A stretch of DNA of 21,577 bases, from the NCBI GenBank assembly GCA_035649275.1, contig DASRJW010000074.1:1-21577 (forward strand). Direction: 5' to 3'. Positions 8,196 to 15,445 of this stretch are shown in pieces. A model generated the notes under the pieces. It saw only the letters and a program-made list of their open reading frames with translations, was not told the DNA's origin and did not search any database. Source of the stretch: Candidatus Krumholzibacteriia bacterium (lineage in GTDB: Bacteria; Krumholzibacteriota; Krumholzibacteriia; G020349025). Each line of letters begins with the position of its first letter. Within the stretch, counting starts at the first letter, position 1. The position numbers and the translations under genes are program-made.

Positions 8196-9830
8196 TCAAG
8201 CGCCGCGCCGGAGCAAGAGCAAGGTCCGATCGTCCGGCGCGCCCGCTCCATCCAGGAAGCGATCGACGCGGTCGAAGATTTCCGCCGGGATCTCGTCCAG
8301 CGGCCGCTCTTGCAACCCCACGAGGATGGACTCCACCGACTCGTGATCGTCGAACATGTCGGGCTGACTGTCTTCGTGCACCACGTGCGCTTCGGGGATG
8401 CCGTCGCTCCACGCCGCGAACAGGCCCCCGGGTGGGATCTCTGCCGTGCCGATCTGGAACTCGGCGCCAGGCAATAGACCGACGGGCGGTCCGGTGGAGG
8501 CCAGGTGCTGGACGGCGCCGCCGGGGTCGAGGATGAGCGGCGACTCGTGGCCGGCATTGACGTAGTCCATGCGGTGAGTCGCCGGGTCGAGGAAGCCGAT
8601 GAACATGGTGACGTAGCTCATGGAGTCGGTGGAGCGATACATCTGTGCATCCAGCCGCTGGACGAGATCCAGAGGATCCCGGCAGAGCTCGGCCAAGGAG
8701 CGGACGCCGGCGAGAGCGTTGGCCATGAGCAGCGCGGCGCCGACGCCGTGCCCGACCACGTCACCGAGGACGAGGGCGAAGCGCCCGCCGGCCAAGGGCA
8801 GCACGTCGTAGAGGTCGCCACCCACTTCGGTGGAAGGCTCCAGCTTGGCGCGGAGCTCGTAGCCTGGGGGCGCCGCCGGCGCCCGGGGGAGCAGCTCGCG
8901 CTGGATCCGGCGCGCCGTCTCCATCTCCTGCTGCATCCGGTCCTTCTCCCGCTGCATCTCCAGGAGACGGGCGTTGGTGATCTTGACCGCCAGGATGTTG
9001 GCGAGCAGCGCCAGATGCCGGAGGTGATCCTTGTTGTACGGCTGGGCGAACTCGATGGAGTCCACGTAGAGCACGCCGATCACCCGGGTGTTGTCGAAGA
9101 GCGGCGCCACCAGGGCCGAGCGGATCTTGCCGAGGATGACGCTGGCCTGCTGCTGGAAGCGCTGGTCCGCCTGCGCGTCGTGCACGAGCAGCGAGGCGCG
9201 CTCCTGGATCACCGTCTGCACCATGGTCTGGCTGAGGGCGAGCTGCAGGTTGGGGTCGTCCCCCTTGCTGCGAGCGGCGCGCAGCACCGGCTGGTTGTTG
9301 TTGTCGAGGAGGAGCAGGCAGGCGCGTTGGAAGGGCACGACGCGCTCCACCGTGTCGATGCAGACGCGAAAGATCTCCTCTTCCGGCTGGTGCCGCACCA
9401 AGAACTCGCCCATGTCCATGAGCACCTGGGAGAGATCGACGCCCTCGCTCTTCTCCAGCGACGGCCGCAGTTCCATCCAGTTGAGCTTGAAGGTGGAATC
9501 GAGCTGCACGTCTTCCCGGAACGCCGGCTGCACCGGCTGGTCGTCCACCTGCAGGCTCAGGGCGACGTTGCCGAAGGCGATCTGGTCGTTGGGTTGGAGG
9601 CGCTGCGCGGCGCGGACCCGGACGCCGTTCACCGTCGTACCGTTGCGGCTGCCAGAATCCTCCAGGACGAGGGCCTCGCCTTCGAGGCGGAGGAGCGCGT
9701 GCATTCGCGACACCGAACGGTCGGGAAGCGAGATCTCCAGATCCGAGCTACGCCCGATCCGCGTTTCTCCGGTGCCGATGGGGAATGAACGCAAGGTGCC
9801 GGCGATGAGACCGGTGAGTTTGAACTCCAT
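8196..9830 (-). CDS. FHA-GAF-SpoIIE (PP2C) serine phosphatase
   Basis: A 544-aa soluble signalling protein. Seen: N-terminal FHA domain (TRIGRSSDLEISLPDRSVSRMHA and SGSRNGTTVNG, residues ~23-70), which binds phosphothreonine; a GAF domain at ~150-295 (ALVAPLFDNTRVIGVLYVDS); a short coiled coil ~295-322 ending in ARRIQRELLP; and a C-terminal SpoIIE/RsbU PP2C domain with metal ligands in VGGDLYDVLPL, LGDVVGHGVGAALLM, AAWSDGIPEA and PDDRTLLLL. Such proteins dephosphorylate anti-anti-sigma (STAS) partners or other phosphoserine proteins on sensing a signal through GAF; no STAS or anti-sigma gene is in the window. The start is ATG 9830 with a weak TAGG upstream. It lies 33 bp after the 6-phosphogluconolactonase gene on the same strand and is probably co-transcribed from the promoter at 10770-10797. 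Confidence 0.93.
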   Translation of the reverse strand: MEFKLTGLIAGTLRSFPIGTGETRIGRSSDLEISLPDRSVSRMHALLRLEGEALVLEDSGSRNGTTVNGVRVRAAQRLQPNDQIAFGNVALSLQVDDQPVQPAFREDVQLDSTFKLNWMELRPSLEKSEGVDLSQVLMDMGEFLVRHQPEEEIFRVCIDTVERVVPFQRACLLLLDNNNQPVLRAARSKGDDPNLQLALSQTMVQTVIQERASLLVHDAQADQRFQQQASVILGKIRSALVAPLFDNTRVIGVLYVDSIEFAQPYNKDHLRHLALLANILAVKITNARLLEMQREKDRMQQEMETARRIQRELLPRAPAAPPGYELRAKLEPSTEVGGDLYDVLPLAGGRFALVLGDVVGHGVGAALLMANALAGVRSLAELCRDPLDLVQRLDAQMYRSTDSMSYVTMFIGFLDPATHRMDYVNAGHESPLILDPGGAVQHLASTGPPVGLLPGAEFQIGTAEIPPGGLFAAWSDGIPEAHVVHEDSQPDMFDDHESVESILVGLQERPLDEIPAEIFDRVDRFLDGAGAPDDRTLLLLRRGA

Positions 9831-9863
9831 GGGCGCCTACGGTAGCCCGGAGGCGGGGACGGG

Positions 9864-10589
9864 TCAAGACGGGGAGCCGTGCGCGCTGCGATCGCCGGCG
9901 GCGGCGCGATCGACGACGAAGGTGACTGCTGCGTCGCGGAGCGCGTGCGCCGGGACGCGGAGCGGGTCGGGGGCGGCATGCAGGACCTGTCGCAACGCCC
10001 AGGCCTTGCTCGCCCCATGCACGACGAAGAGCAGAGAGTCCGCGGCAGCGAGGGCGGGAATGGTGAGCGTGAGCCGCGAGGCGATGACAGGGGCCGGAGT
10101 GGCGACGACGAAGCGCGCGCGCTCTGCCGCCGCGGCGCTGCCCGGGAAGAGCGATGCCGTGTGGGCATCCTCGCCGAGTCCGAGGAGGACGAGATCGAGC
10201 CGCGGCGGCCGGCCGAGAAGCGAGCAGAGCAAATCTTCGTATTGCCGCGCCGCGTTGTCGAGGTCCGGGCTCCCGGCCGGCATGGGATGCACTTGCGAGG
10301 GCGGGATCGGCACCTGGTCGAGGAGCGCTTCGCGGGCCAGGCGCTGGTTGCTGTCGGGCGAATCGGGAGGAACGGCGCGCTCGTCGCCCCAAAAGACGAG
10401 GACGCGCTGCCAGTCCACGCCCGGCCAGGCGGCGAGGCGGCGGTAGACACCGCGCGGCGTGCTGCCGCCGGCGAGGGCGAGGGCGCAACGGCCGTGCTGT
10501 GCTTGTGCCTTGCCGATGGCAGCCACAAGACGCCGCGTTGCCTCATCCTCCACACTCTCGACGTCGGGGAGAACGATGCAGCGCATCAT
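9864..10589 (-). CDS. pgl: 6-phosphogluconolactonase
   Basis: Hydrolyses 6-phosphogluconolactone to 6-phosphogluconate, the second step of the oxidative pentose phosphate pathway. Seen in 241 aa: LALAGGSTPRGVYRRLA, VLVFWGDERAVPPDSPDSNQ, PAGSPDLDNAARQYEDLL, LDLVLLGLGEDAHTASLFPG and RLTLTIPALAAADSLLFVVHGASKAWAL, all standard blocks of the Pgl/DevB/NagB-like family; the GLGEDAHTASLFPG block is diagnostic for Pgl over glucosamine-6-phosphate deaminase. Two adjacent ATG codons (10589, 10586) can start it; ribosome binding is weak (CTAGG). A strong promoter lies about 180 nt upstream, so the mRNA has a long structured leader. The neighbouring glucose-6-phosphate dehydrogenase gene often found with pgl is not present here. 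Length is typical. Confidence 0.95.
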   Translation of the reverse strand: MMRCIVLPDVESVEDEATRRLVAAIGKAQAQHGRCALALAGGSTPRGVYRRLAAWPGVDWQRVLVFWGDERAVPPDSPDSNQRLAREALLDQVPIPPSQVHPMPAGSPDLDNAARQYEDLLCSLLGRPPRLDLVLLGLGEDAHTASLFPGSAAAAERARFVVATPAPVIASRLTLTIPALAAADSLLFVVHGASKAWALRQVLHAAPDPLRVPAHALRDAAVTFVVDRAAAGDRSAHGSPS

Positions 10590-10769
10590 CGCGTGGACCT
10601 AGGGGATCACAGTTCAAGGCGGGCGGAGTCGAAACCCCACCCGCCTTTGTCTCCTGTGCGGCGCCCCGGAGCGTTGGGTTGAGCGCGCCAGGAGAAGAAA
10701 CGGACTCACGAGTCCTCGCTCTGCCCAGGCAGCGGGAAACTCGGGGTCGAGACGAACCGTGGTGCGTGC
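10590..10769 (-). promoter_or_regulatory. Long structured 5' leader of pgl
   Basis: The predicted transcript from the promoter at 10770-10797 runs about 175 nt before the pgl start. On the minus strand it carries GGACT-CGTG-AGTCC (10702-10715) and a strong 11-bp hairpin (GGCGGGTGGGG/CTCCGCCCGCC, 10618-10645, 6-nt loop) whose two non-Watson-Crick pairs are G-U only when read on the minus strand. No T-run follows the second hairpin. It could be an attenuator, a regulatory leader or a weak terminator for read-through from the metallophosphoesterase gene. I do not recognise a riboswitch class. Confidence 0.45.
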
Positions 10770-10797
10770 AGTCTAGGCGCCTTCGCCCAGATGTCAA
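10770..10797 (-). promoter_or_regulatory. Sigma70-type promoter upstream of pgl
   Basis: On the minus strand a perfect -35 TTGACA (10797-10792) is followed by a 16-bp spacer and TAGACT (10775-10770). It begins 10 bp after the stop codon of the metallophosphoesterase gene and would drive pgl and the FHA-GAF-SpoIIE gene. Confidence 0.7.
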
Positions 10798-10806
10798 CGG
10801 CCTGGC

Positions 10807-11712
10807 TCAGATCTCGGTGAGGCCGAGCCGTTCCCGGGCGAGGGCCGCCAGGTCGAGGGGGCTCCGGCGCGCGTCCCCTACCGGGCTCGCGAGCCAGCGG
10901 ATGCCCCGACGCTCCAGGGAGGCGACGCGGTGCAGGTGCCCGCTCACCACCACGCGCACGTTGCGGGCCTTCTCGAGGCAGGTCCCGAGTTGGGAGCTCC
11001 CCAAGTAGGCATCGAAGAAAGGGATCTCGCCGAAGGCGCCTCGCTGTACCAAATCGAGACAGGGCAGCACGTGGACGGCGGCGAGGACGGCCGGTGCCGA
11101 GCGGACGGCAGCGAGCTGCCCCTGCAGCCGCTCGAGCATTTCGGCGCAGATCTCTTCGTCCCCAGCCCAGGCGTCGCCGCCGGCTGCGGCCGGGTGTGCA
11201 CCTGCAATGTGGCGGGTGTCCCGCCGCGGCCAGAACACGTGGCCCCGGTCGTAGGCGCGGGTGCCGCGCCAGACGCCGGTCCGGTACACCGGGAGGTCGG
11301 CGACGGCGTCGAAGCTGGGATCGCGGAGGCTGAAGTCGTACCAGCCCGGGACGCCGACGATGGCGACGTCGCCCCAGTGCACTGGTTCCAACCCCAAGTA
11401 GTCGAAGCCAGCGGCGGCGGCGACGCGGGGGAGGATGGTCTCGAACTTTTCCCGGCTGTGCGCCGTTTCCGCCCTTTGTGGATCGCCTTCGACGAAGAGG
11501 TCGTGGTTCCCGGCGAGGTAGAGCCGCAAGGCCGGGATGGCGGCGAGGCGCTCCAGGCTCGCGGCGACGTCGCTGCTTTTCTCCGCCAGGTCGCCGGCGA
11601 CGAGGAAGACGTCGGGTTTCGCGGCGCGGGCTACTTCGACGAGCGCTCCCAGCAAGTCGTGGTTGCGCGCGGAAAGATCGGTGTGCAGGTCCGAGATATA
11701 GGCGAGACGCAT
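10807..11712 (-). CDS. Calcineurin-like metallophosphoesterase
   Basis: A 301-aa cytoplasmic protein with the full set of calcineurin-like metal motifs: ISDLHTDL (residues 6-13), FLVAGDLAEKS, LYLAGNHDLF, the His in AAVHVLP, and VVSGHLHRVASLE. All two-metal ligands are present, so it should be an active phosphoesterase. The family covers protein phosphatases, cyclic nucleotide phosphodiesterases and nucleases, and the sequence does not let me choose; the presence of about 60 extra residues between GNHD and AVHV points away from the smallest phosphodiesterases. Its start codon lies 4 bp after the FTCD stop, with GGTGA just ahead of it, so the two genes are probably translated from one mRNA. A functional link to folate metabolism is not known to me. 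Confidence 0.85.
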   Translation of the reverse strand: MRLAYISDLHTDLSARNHDLLGALVEVARAAKPDVFLVAGDLAEKSSDVAASLERLAAIPALRLYLAGNHDLFVEGDPQRAETAHSREKFETILPRVAAAAGFDYLGLEPVHWGDVAIVGVPGWYDFSLRDPSFDAVADLPVYRTGVWRGTRAYDRGHVFWPRRDTRHIAGAHPAAAGGDAWAGDEEICAEMLERLQGQLAAVRSAPAVLAAVHVLPCLDLVQRGAFGEIPFFDAYLGSSQLGTCLEKARNVRVVVSGHLHRVASLERRGIRWLASPVGDARRSPLDLAALARERLGLTEI

Positions 11713-11716
11713 CGGC

Positions 11717-13408
11717 TCACCGCGTGGTTTCGAGGGCGCGGCGCAAAGCGGTGCGGGCGGCCGCTGCCTGCGAGGTCGCTGCCTCCAAGCTGCGCTCGGC
11801 GGCAGCGCGGGTTGCGGTCACGAAGTCGGCGTCGTCGGGGTGCTCCAGCGCCGCCAGGTTGATGGCCACGTTGTCGTAGGCGGCCTCGGCGGCGGCAGCG
11901 GCGCAGAGCGCGGCGACGCCCGCGTCGGAAACCGAAGCGGGCAAACCGCTCCGCACTGCCGCCACCGCGAGAGCGGCGATGCGTGCCGATTTCTCCAGGA
12001 CCTGCAGCGGCACCAGGGCGGCACCGCGGGTCGCCTGCCGGCGCGCCGCGTCGCGGGCCGCGATTTCCGCCCCCGTGCTCCGTGGCAGTCGCAAGCTCGC
12101 GAGCACGGCGGCGAAGGCGGCGGCGTCCTCATCCACCGCGGCGAGGCAGGCCGCTTTGAGCTCCTGGGCCTCGACGGCCAGCGCTTCGAGCGCCGCACCT
12201 GCGGGTTCGGGCGGGCGCGAGGCGTGGGTCAGGTTCGCCACCATCGCTGCCAGTGCGGCACCGAGCGCGCCGCAGAGAGCGGCGACGCTGCCCCCGCCTG
12301 GGACGGCACTGTCGCTCGAGAGCTCGTCGACGAAAGTTTCGAGGCTGCTCCGCTGCAGGCGCGCCGCTGCGGCATCGCGCACCCGGTACTCCACCACCTT
12401 GGCGGCGGGGTCGAACGGCCCGAGCTCGTCCAGGCCGAGAGAGCGGACAGCGATGTGCACGAGCTCGCGTTCGGGGACACCCGTCGAGCGGCCCTGCTTG
12501 CGAAGGTAGTGTTTCCCTGCCGCGAGCAGCGCCGCACGTGGCACCAGTCCGACGATCTCGCTCCCCGTCACCCGCAGGCCGCGACGCGCCGCTTCCTCGC
12601 CGGCGGCATCGAAGACCGCATGCAGCGGCGTCACCTGGAGGTGGGTCAGATTGATGGAGATCTGCGCGCGGCCGTATTCCTCGATGTACCAGCCCACCGC
12701 CTTGACGTGAGGGAAGCGGCCCGGCTTCTTCACCGGCTCGCCCTGCGCATCGCGGAGCGGCTTGCCGTCCGGACCGCGCTGATTGCGGCCGGCTTCGCGC
12801 AGATCGAGGGCGATGTCGTGGGCGAGCTTCTTGTCCCGCGTGTTCAGGTTGATGTTGTAGGCGACGAGGAACTCTCGCGCGCCGATCACCGTGGCCCCGG
12901 CGCGGGCGTCGAAGCGGGCGGGGCCGCAATCGGGCTGCCATTCCGGGTCGCGCAACTTGGCTTCGAGACCCTCGTACTCGCCGGCGCGGATGTGGGCGAG
13001 ATTGCGGCGCTCCGGGCGCGTCGCCGCCTCCTCGTACAAGTACACCGGGATGCCGAGCTCGCGCCCGACGCGCTCCCCCAGACGGCGCGCCAGCTGCACG
13101 CAGTCTTCCATGCTCGTGCCCTCGAGGGGCACGAAGGGACAGACATCGGTAGCGCCGAGGCGGGCGTGCTCGCCGTGATGACGGCGCATGTCGATGCGCT
13201 CCGCGGCGGTGCGGATGGCGCGGAAGGCTGCTTCCGCCACCGGCTCCGGCGGGCCCACGAAGGTGAAAACGGTGCGGTTCGTCGCTTGCCCCGGATCGAC
13301 GTCGAGCAGCCCCACGCCCTCCACCGAGGTCACCGCGGTGGCAATGGCGTCGAGGACGGCTCGATCGCGACCTTCGCTGAAATTGGGTACGCACTCGACG
13401 AGCTGCAT
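11717..13408 (-). CDS. Bifunctional glutamate formimidoyltransferase / formimidoyltetrahydrofolate cyclodeaminase
   Basis: A 563-aa fusion. N-terminal transferase (~1-330): MQLVECVPNFSEGRDRAVLDAI, DPGQATNRTVFTFVG, MRRHHGEHARLGATDVCPFVP, YLYEEAATRPERRNLA, VAYNINLNTRD, VKAVGWYIEEYGRAQISINL. C-terminal cyclodeaminase (~350-550): FVDELSSDSAVPGGGSVAALCGALGAALAAMVANLT. It moves the formimidoyl group from formiminoglutamate to tetrahydrofolate, then forms 5,10-methenyl-THF and ammonia, as in histidine breakdown. Formimidoyltransferases are also known to act on 5-formyl-THF. No hut gene is visible here. Start: the first ATG (13414) abuts GGGGAG with no spacing, whereas ATG 13408 has the ideal 6-nt spacing, so I chose the latter. 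Promoter and a leader hairpin lie upstream; the metallophosphoesterase gene follows after 4 bp. Confidence 0.94.
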   Translation of the reverse strand: MQLVECVPNFSEGRDRAVLDAIATAVTSVEGVGLLDVDPGQATNRTVFTFVGPPEPVAEAAFRAIRTAAERIDMRRHHGEHARLGATDVCPFVPLEGTSMEDCVQLARRLGERVGRELGIPVYLYEEAATRPERRNLAHIRAGEYEGLEAKLRDPEWQPDCGPARFDARAGATVIGAREFLVAYNINLNTRDKKLAHDIALDLREAGRNQRGPDGKPLRDAQGEPVKKPGRFPHVKAVGWYIEEYGRAQISINLTHLQVTPLHAVFDAAGEEAARRGLRVTGSEIVGLVPRAALLAAGKHYLRKQGRSTGVPERELVHIAVRSLGLDELGPFDPAAKVVEYRVRDAAAARLQRSSLETFVDELSSDSAVPGGGSVAALCGALGAALAAMVANLTHASRPPEPAGAALEALAVEAQELKAACLAAVDEDAAAFAAVLASLRLPRSTGAEIAARDAARRQATRGAALVPLQVLEKSARIAALAVAAVRSGLPASVSDAGVAALCAAAAAEAAYDNVAINLAALEHPDDADFVTATRAAAERSLEAATSQAAAARTALRRALETTR

Positions 13409-13424
13409 CGCCATCTCCCCGACA

Positions 13425-13446
13425 GTGCCGCACCTCGCTGCGGCAC
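13425..13446 (-). promoter_or_regulatory. Leader hairpin just upstream of the FTCD ribosome binding site
   Basis: GTGCCGCA and TGCGGCAC form a perfect 8-bp stem with a 6-nt loop inside the predicted FTCD 5' leader, 4 nt before the GGGGAG ribosome binding site. Its position suggests an effect on translation start or mRNA stability; no ligand-binding class is recognised. Confidence 0.5.
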
Positions 13447-13483
13447 GAGTTCTGGCGCTTCCCTCGGACAGCGCTTCTCACTC

Positions 13484-13512
13484 ATCGTAGTGGAGGTGTC
13501 GCCGTTCCTCAA
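13484..13512 (-). promoter_or_regulatory. Sigma70-type promoter of the FTCD-metallophosphoesterase operon
   Basis: On the minus strand TTGAGG (13512-13507) and TACGAT (13489-13484) are separated by 17 bp. A start near 13477 gives a leader of about 70 nt containing the hairpin at 13425-13446. Confidence 0.65.
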
Positions 13513-13576
13513 GCCGACATGCTGACTGGAACCATGAGAGCCATGTCCTGACGCACGGGCGGACGGCGCTGGCTGC

Positions 13577-14257
13577 TTACGCCGGTGTCCTCGGCGCGGG
13601 TGGCGTGTCGCCGGGAGCGAGGTGGGGGAGCACGAACTGCAACACGGTCTCCTCGAGCTCGTCGAGCCTTTCCAGCAAGAGATGGCCCGCGCCCGGGAGG
13701 ATGGTCATGCGGGCATGCTGGCCGAGCTGCTGCTGCAATGCCGCGAGTGCCGGCACCGGACAATAGGGATCTGCGTCACCGGCGACCAAGAGCACCGGTG
13801 TTGCGGTCCCGGTGAGGAAGCCGAAATCAGAATGGAGCAGCGCCGGGGCTACGCCTAAAAGCGCGGTGCCATCGAGGGCTCCGCCCTGCTCCGCTCCCAG
13901 CTGGAGCGCGATGCGGGCGCCGAAGGAGAACCCGCCGAGGACGAGAGCGCCGCCGCCGCGCCGGCGAGACGCCTCCTCCAGAGCCAGCGCCGCGTCCTCG
14001 TACTCGCCGTCGCCGCCGCTCCAGCTCCCGGCGCTCCGACCGACGCCGCGGAAGTTGAAACGGAGCGTCACCAATCCTGCTTTGACCAGCGCGCGGGCGA
14101 CGCGATGCACCGCCTTGGTGTGCATGCTGCCGCCGTGTTGAGGGTGTGGGTGGCAGACGAGAGCGGCGCCGCGCGGCGCGCCCTCGGGCCAGTCGAGCCG
14201 CGCCTCCAAGGCGCCGGCCGGCCCCGCCAGGCTGAGGCTTTCCGTTCTGCGTCCCAC
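13577..14257 (-). CDS. Alpha/beta hydrolase (COG2945-like)
   Basis: A 226-aa cytoplasmic alpha/beta-fold hydrolase. Seen: AALVCHPHPQHGGSMHTKAV with the HPHP...HGG block typical of this subfamily, LRFNFRGVGRSAGSW, the nucleophile elbow GGFSFGARIAL, the acid region VAGDADPYCP and the His in LPGAGHLLLERLDEL, so a complete Ser-Asp-His triad. The natural substrate of this subfamily is not known to me; it is often annotated as a dienelactone hydrolase-like or acyl-peptidase-like protein. The start GTG 14257 is chosen for AGGAG 5 nt upstream; a longer frame from 14380 would run across the promoter region of the divergent synthase gene. It is transcribed away from the squalene/phytoene synthase gene, sharing a 90-bp intergenic region. 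Confidence 0.88.
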   Translation of the reverse strand: MGRRTESLSLAGPAGALEARLDWPEGAPRGAALVCHPHPQHGGSMHTKAVHRVARALVKAGLVTLRFNFRGVGRSAGSWSGGDGEYEDAALALEEASRRRGGGALVLGGFSFGARIALQLGAEQGGALDGTALLGVAPALLHSDFGFLTGTATPVLLVAGDADPYCPVPALAALQQQLGQHARMTILPGAGHLLLERLDELEETVLQFVLPHLAPGDTPPAPRTPA

Positions 14258-14295
14258 GCCTCTCCTCGTCGCTCCGCCTCGCGTCGCGGCCGCTG

Positions 14296-14304
14296 TGCTA
14301 TGGT
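14296..14304 (+). promoter_or_regulatory. Possible extended -10 promoter element of the synthase gene
   Basis: TG-C-TATGGT at 14296-14304 matches an extended -10 in the 90-bp divergent gap, 43 bp before the synthase ATG. No clear -35 is present, so this is a weak call. Confidence 0.25.
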
Positions 14305-14347
14305 GCGGGCGCAGACCCTCCACCCGGTGCGCGCCAAGGAGGATCGC

Positions 14348-15430
14348 ATGGGGGCACGCGGCGCAGCCGGCAGCGACCACGACAGCCTAGACGCCCGCTC
14401 CTACTGCCGCGCCATGCTGCCACGGGTGTCGCGCACCTTCGCGCTCAACATCCGTGTCTTGCCGGCACCGCTCCAGGACGTCGTCCTGGAAGCCTACTTG
14501 TTCTGCCGCATGGCCGACACGGTGGAGGATTCCCGTCGCCTCGATCCGGCGCGGAAGGCGGAGTTGCTGCGCGACTTCGCCACCTTTTTCCCCTGGCAAG
14601 ACGGGGTCCTGGAGCGCGTGCAGGCCTGGTCTTCTGCCTTCGCGGGCCTGGAGACGGCGGGTGCGGATCACGCCCTTTGCGCCGGCGCCGAACAGGTCTT
14701 TCGCGCCTTCGCCGCCGAACCGCCCGCCTTGCGCGCTCCCGTGGAGGCCTGCGTGGCGGAGATGGCCCTCGGCATGCGCGAGTTCGCTTTGCGCCGGCTG
14801 GCCTCGCCGCAGGGAGCGCTGCAGCTCGAAGACGGTGCCGACCTGGAGCGCTACTGCCACGTCGTGGCCGGGACGGTGGGGGCGATGCTGGTGCGCCTCT
14901 TCGCCGTGACCTCACCGCGTCTCGACGAGCAGAGGCAACGCCGTCTCCTGTCGCTGGCCGAGACCTTTGGCCGGGCGATGCAGCTCACCAACATCGTCAA
15001 AGACGTGGCTGAGGATGCGCGCGTCGGGGCTTGCTACGTGCCCCGGGCCCTCGCGGCGCGTTACCGCCTGTCGCCCGAAGCCTTGCTCGATCCGCGCCAC
15101 CGCGCTCAGGCGCGCCAGGTGGTGTGCGAGCTGGTGGCACTGGCGGCGCGTTCGCTCGATGCCGCCGTCGCCTTCACCCTTCTCCTGCCGCGGCGCGAGG
15201 TGCGCTTGCGTCTCTTCTGCCTGTGGCCGATCTTCTTGGCGGCAGGGACGTTGCGGCGGGTGCTGCGGGACGAGGCCCTCTTCGTCCCCGGGGCGCGACC
15301 GCGCGTCGGCCGCAACGAGGTGCGGCGGACCCTCGGGACGACGACGCTGGCAGTGCTTTCGGATGGGGCCATTCGCTGGCTCTACGGGCGCCGGCGTGTG
15401 CAGCTGCAGGCCGCCCTGGCGGCTCGTTGA
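14348..15430 (+). CDS. Squalene/phytoene synthase family protein
   Basis: A 360-aa trans-isoprenyl diphosphate head-to-head synthase. The first Asp-rich motif is FCRMADTVEDS, in the form seen in eukaryotic-type squalene synthases (ALDTVEDD) more than in CrtB (DDxxD); the second is TNIVKDVAEDARVGACYVPR. SRTFALNIRVLP near the start is the usual substrate-binding Ser-Arg region. It condenses two C15 or C20 prenyl diphosphates to squalene or phytoene at the membrane face. I lean towards squalene, but no hopanoid, sterol or carotenoid gene is nearby to decide. The start ATG 14348 has GGAGG (14338-14342) 5 nt upstream. The PIN-PhoH gene follows directly after the stop, so the two are likely one transcript. 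Confidence 0.88.
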   Translation: MGARGAAGSDHDSLDARSYCRAMLPRVSRTFALNIRVLPAPLQDVVLEAYLFCRMADTVEDSRRLDPARKAELLRDFATFFPWQDGVLERVQAWSSAFAGLETAGADHALCAGAEQVFRAFAAEPPALRAPVEACVAEMALGMREFALRRLASPQGALQLEDGADLERYCHVVAGTVGAMLVRLFAVTSPRLDEQRQRRLLSLAETFGRAMQLTNIVKDVAEDARVGACYVPRALAARYRLSPEALLDPRHRAQARQVVCELVALAARSLDAAVAFTLLLPRREVRLRLFCLWPIFLAAGTLRRVLRDEALFVPGARPRVGRNEVRRTLGTTTLAVLSDGAIRWLYGRRRVQLQAALAAR

Positions 15431-15445
15431 GTGGGAGTGCTCGCG

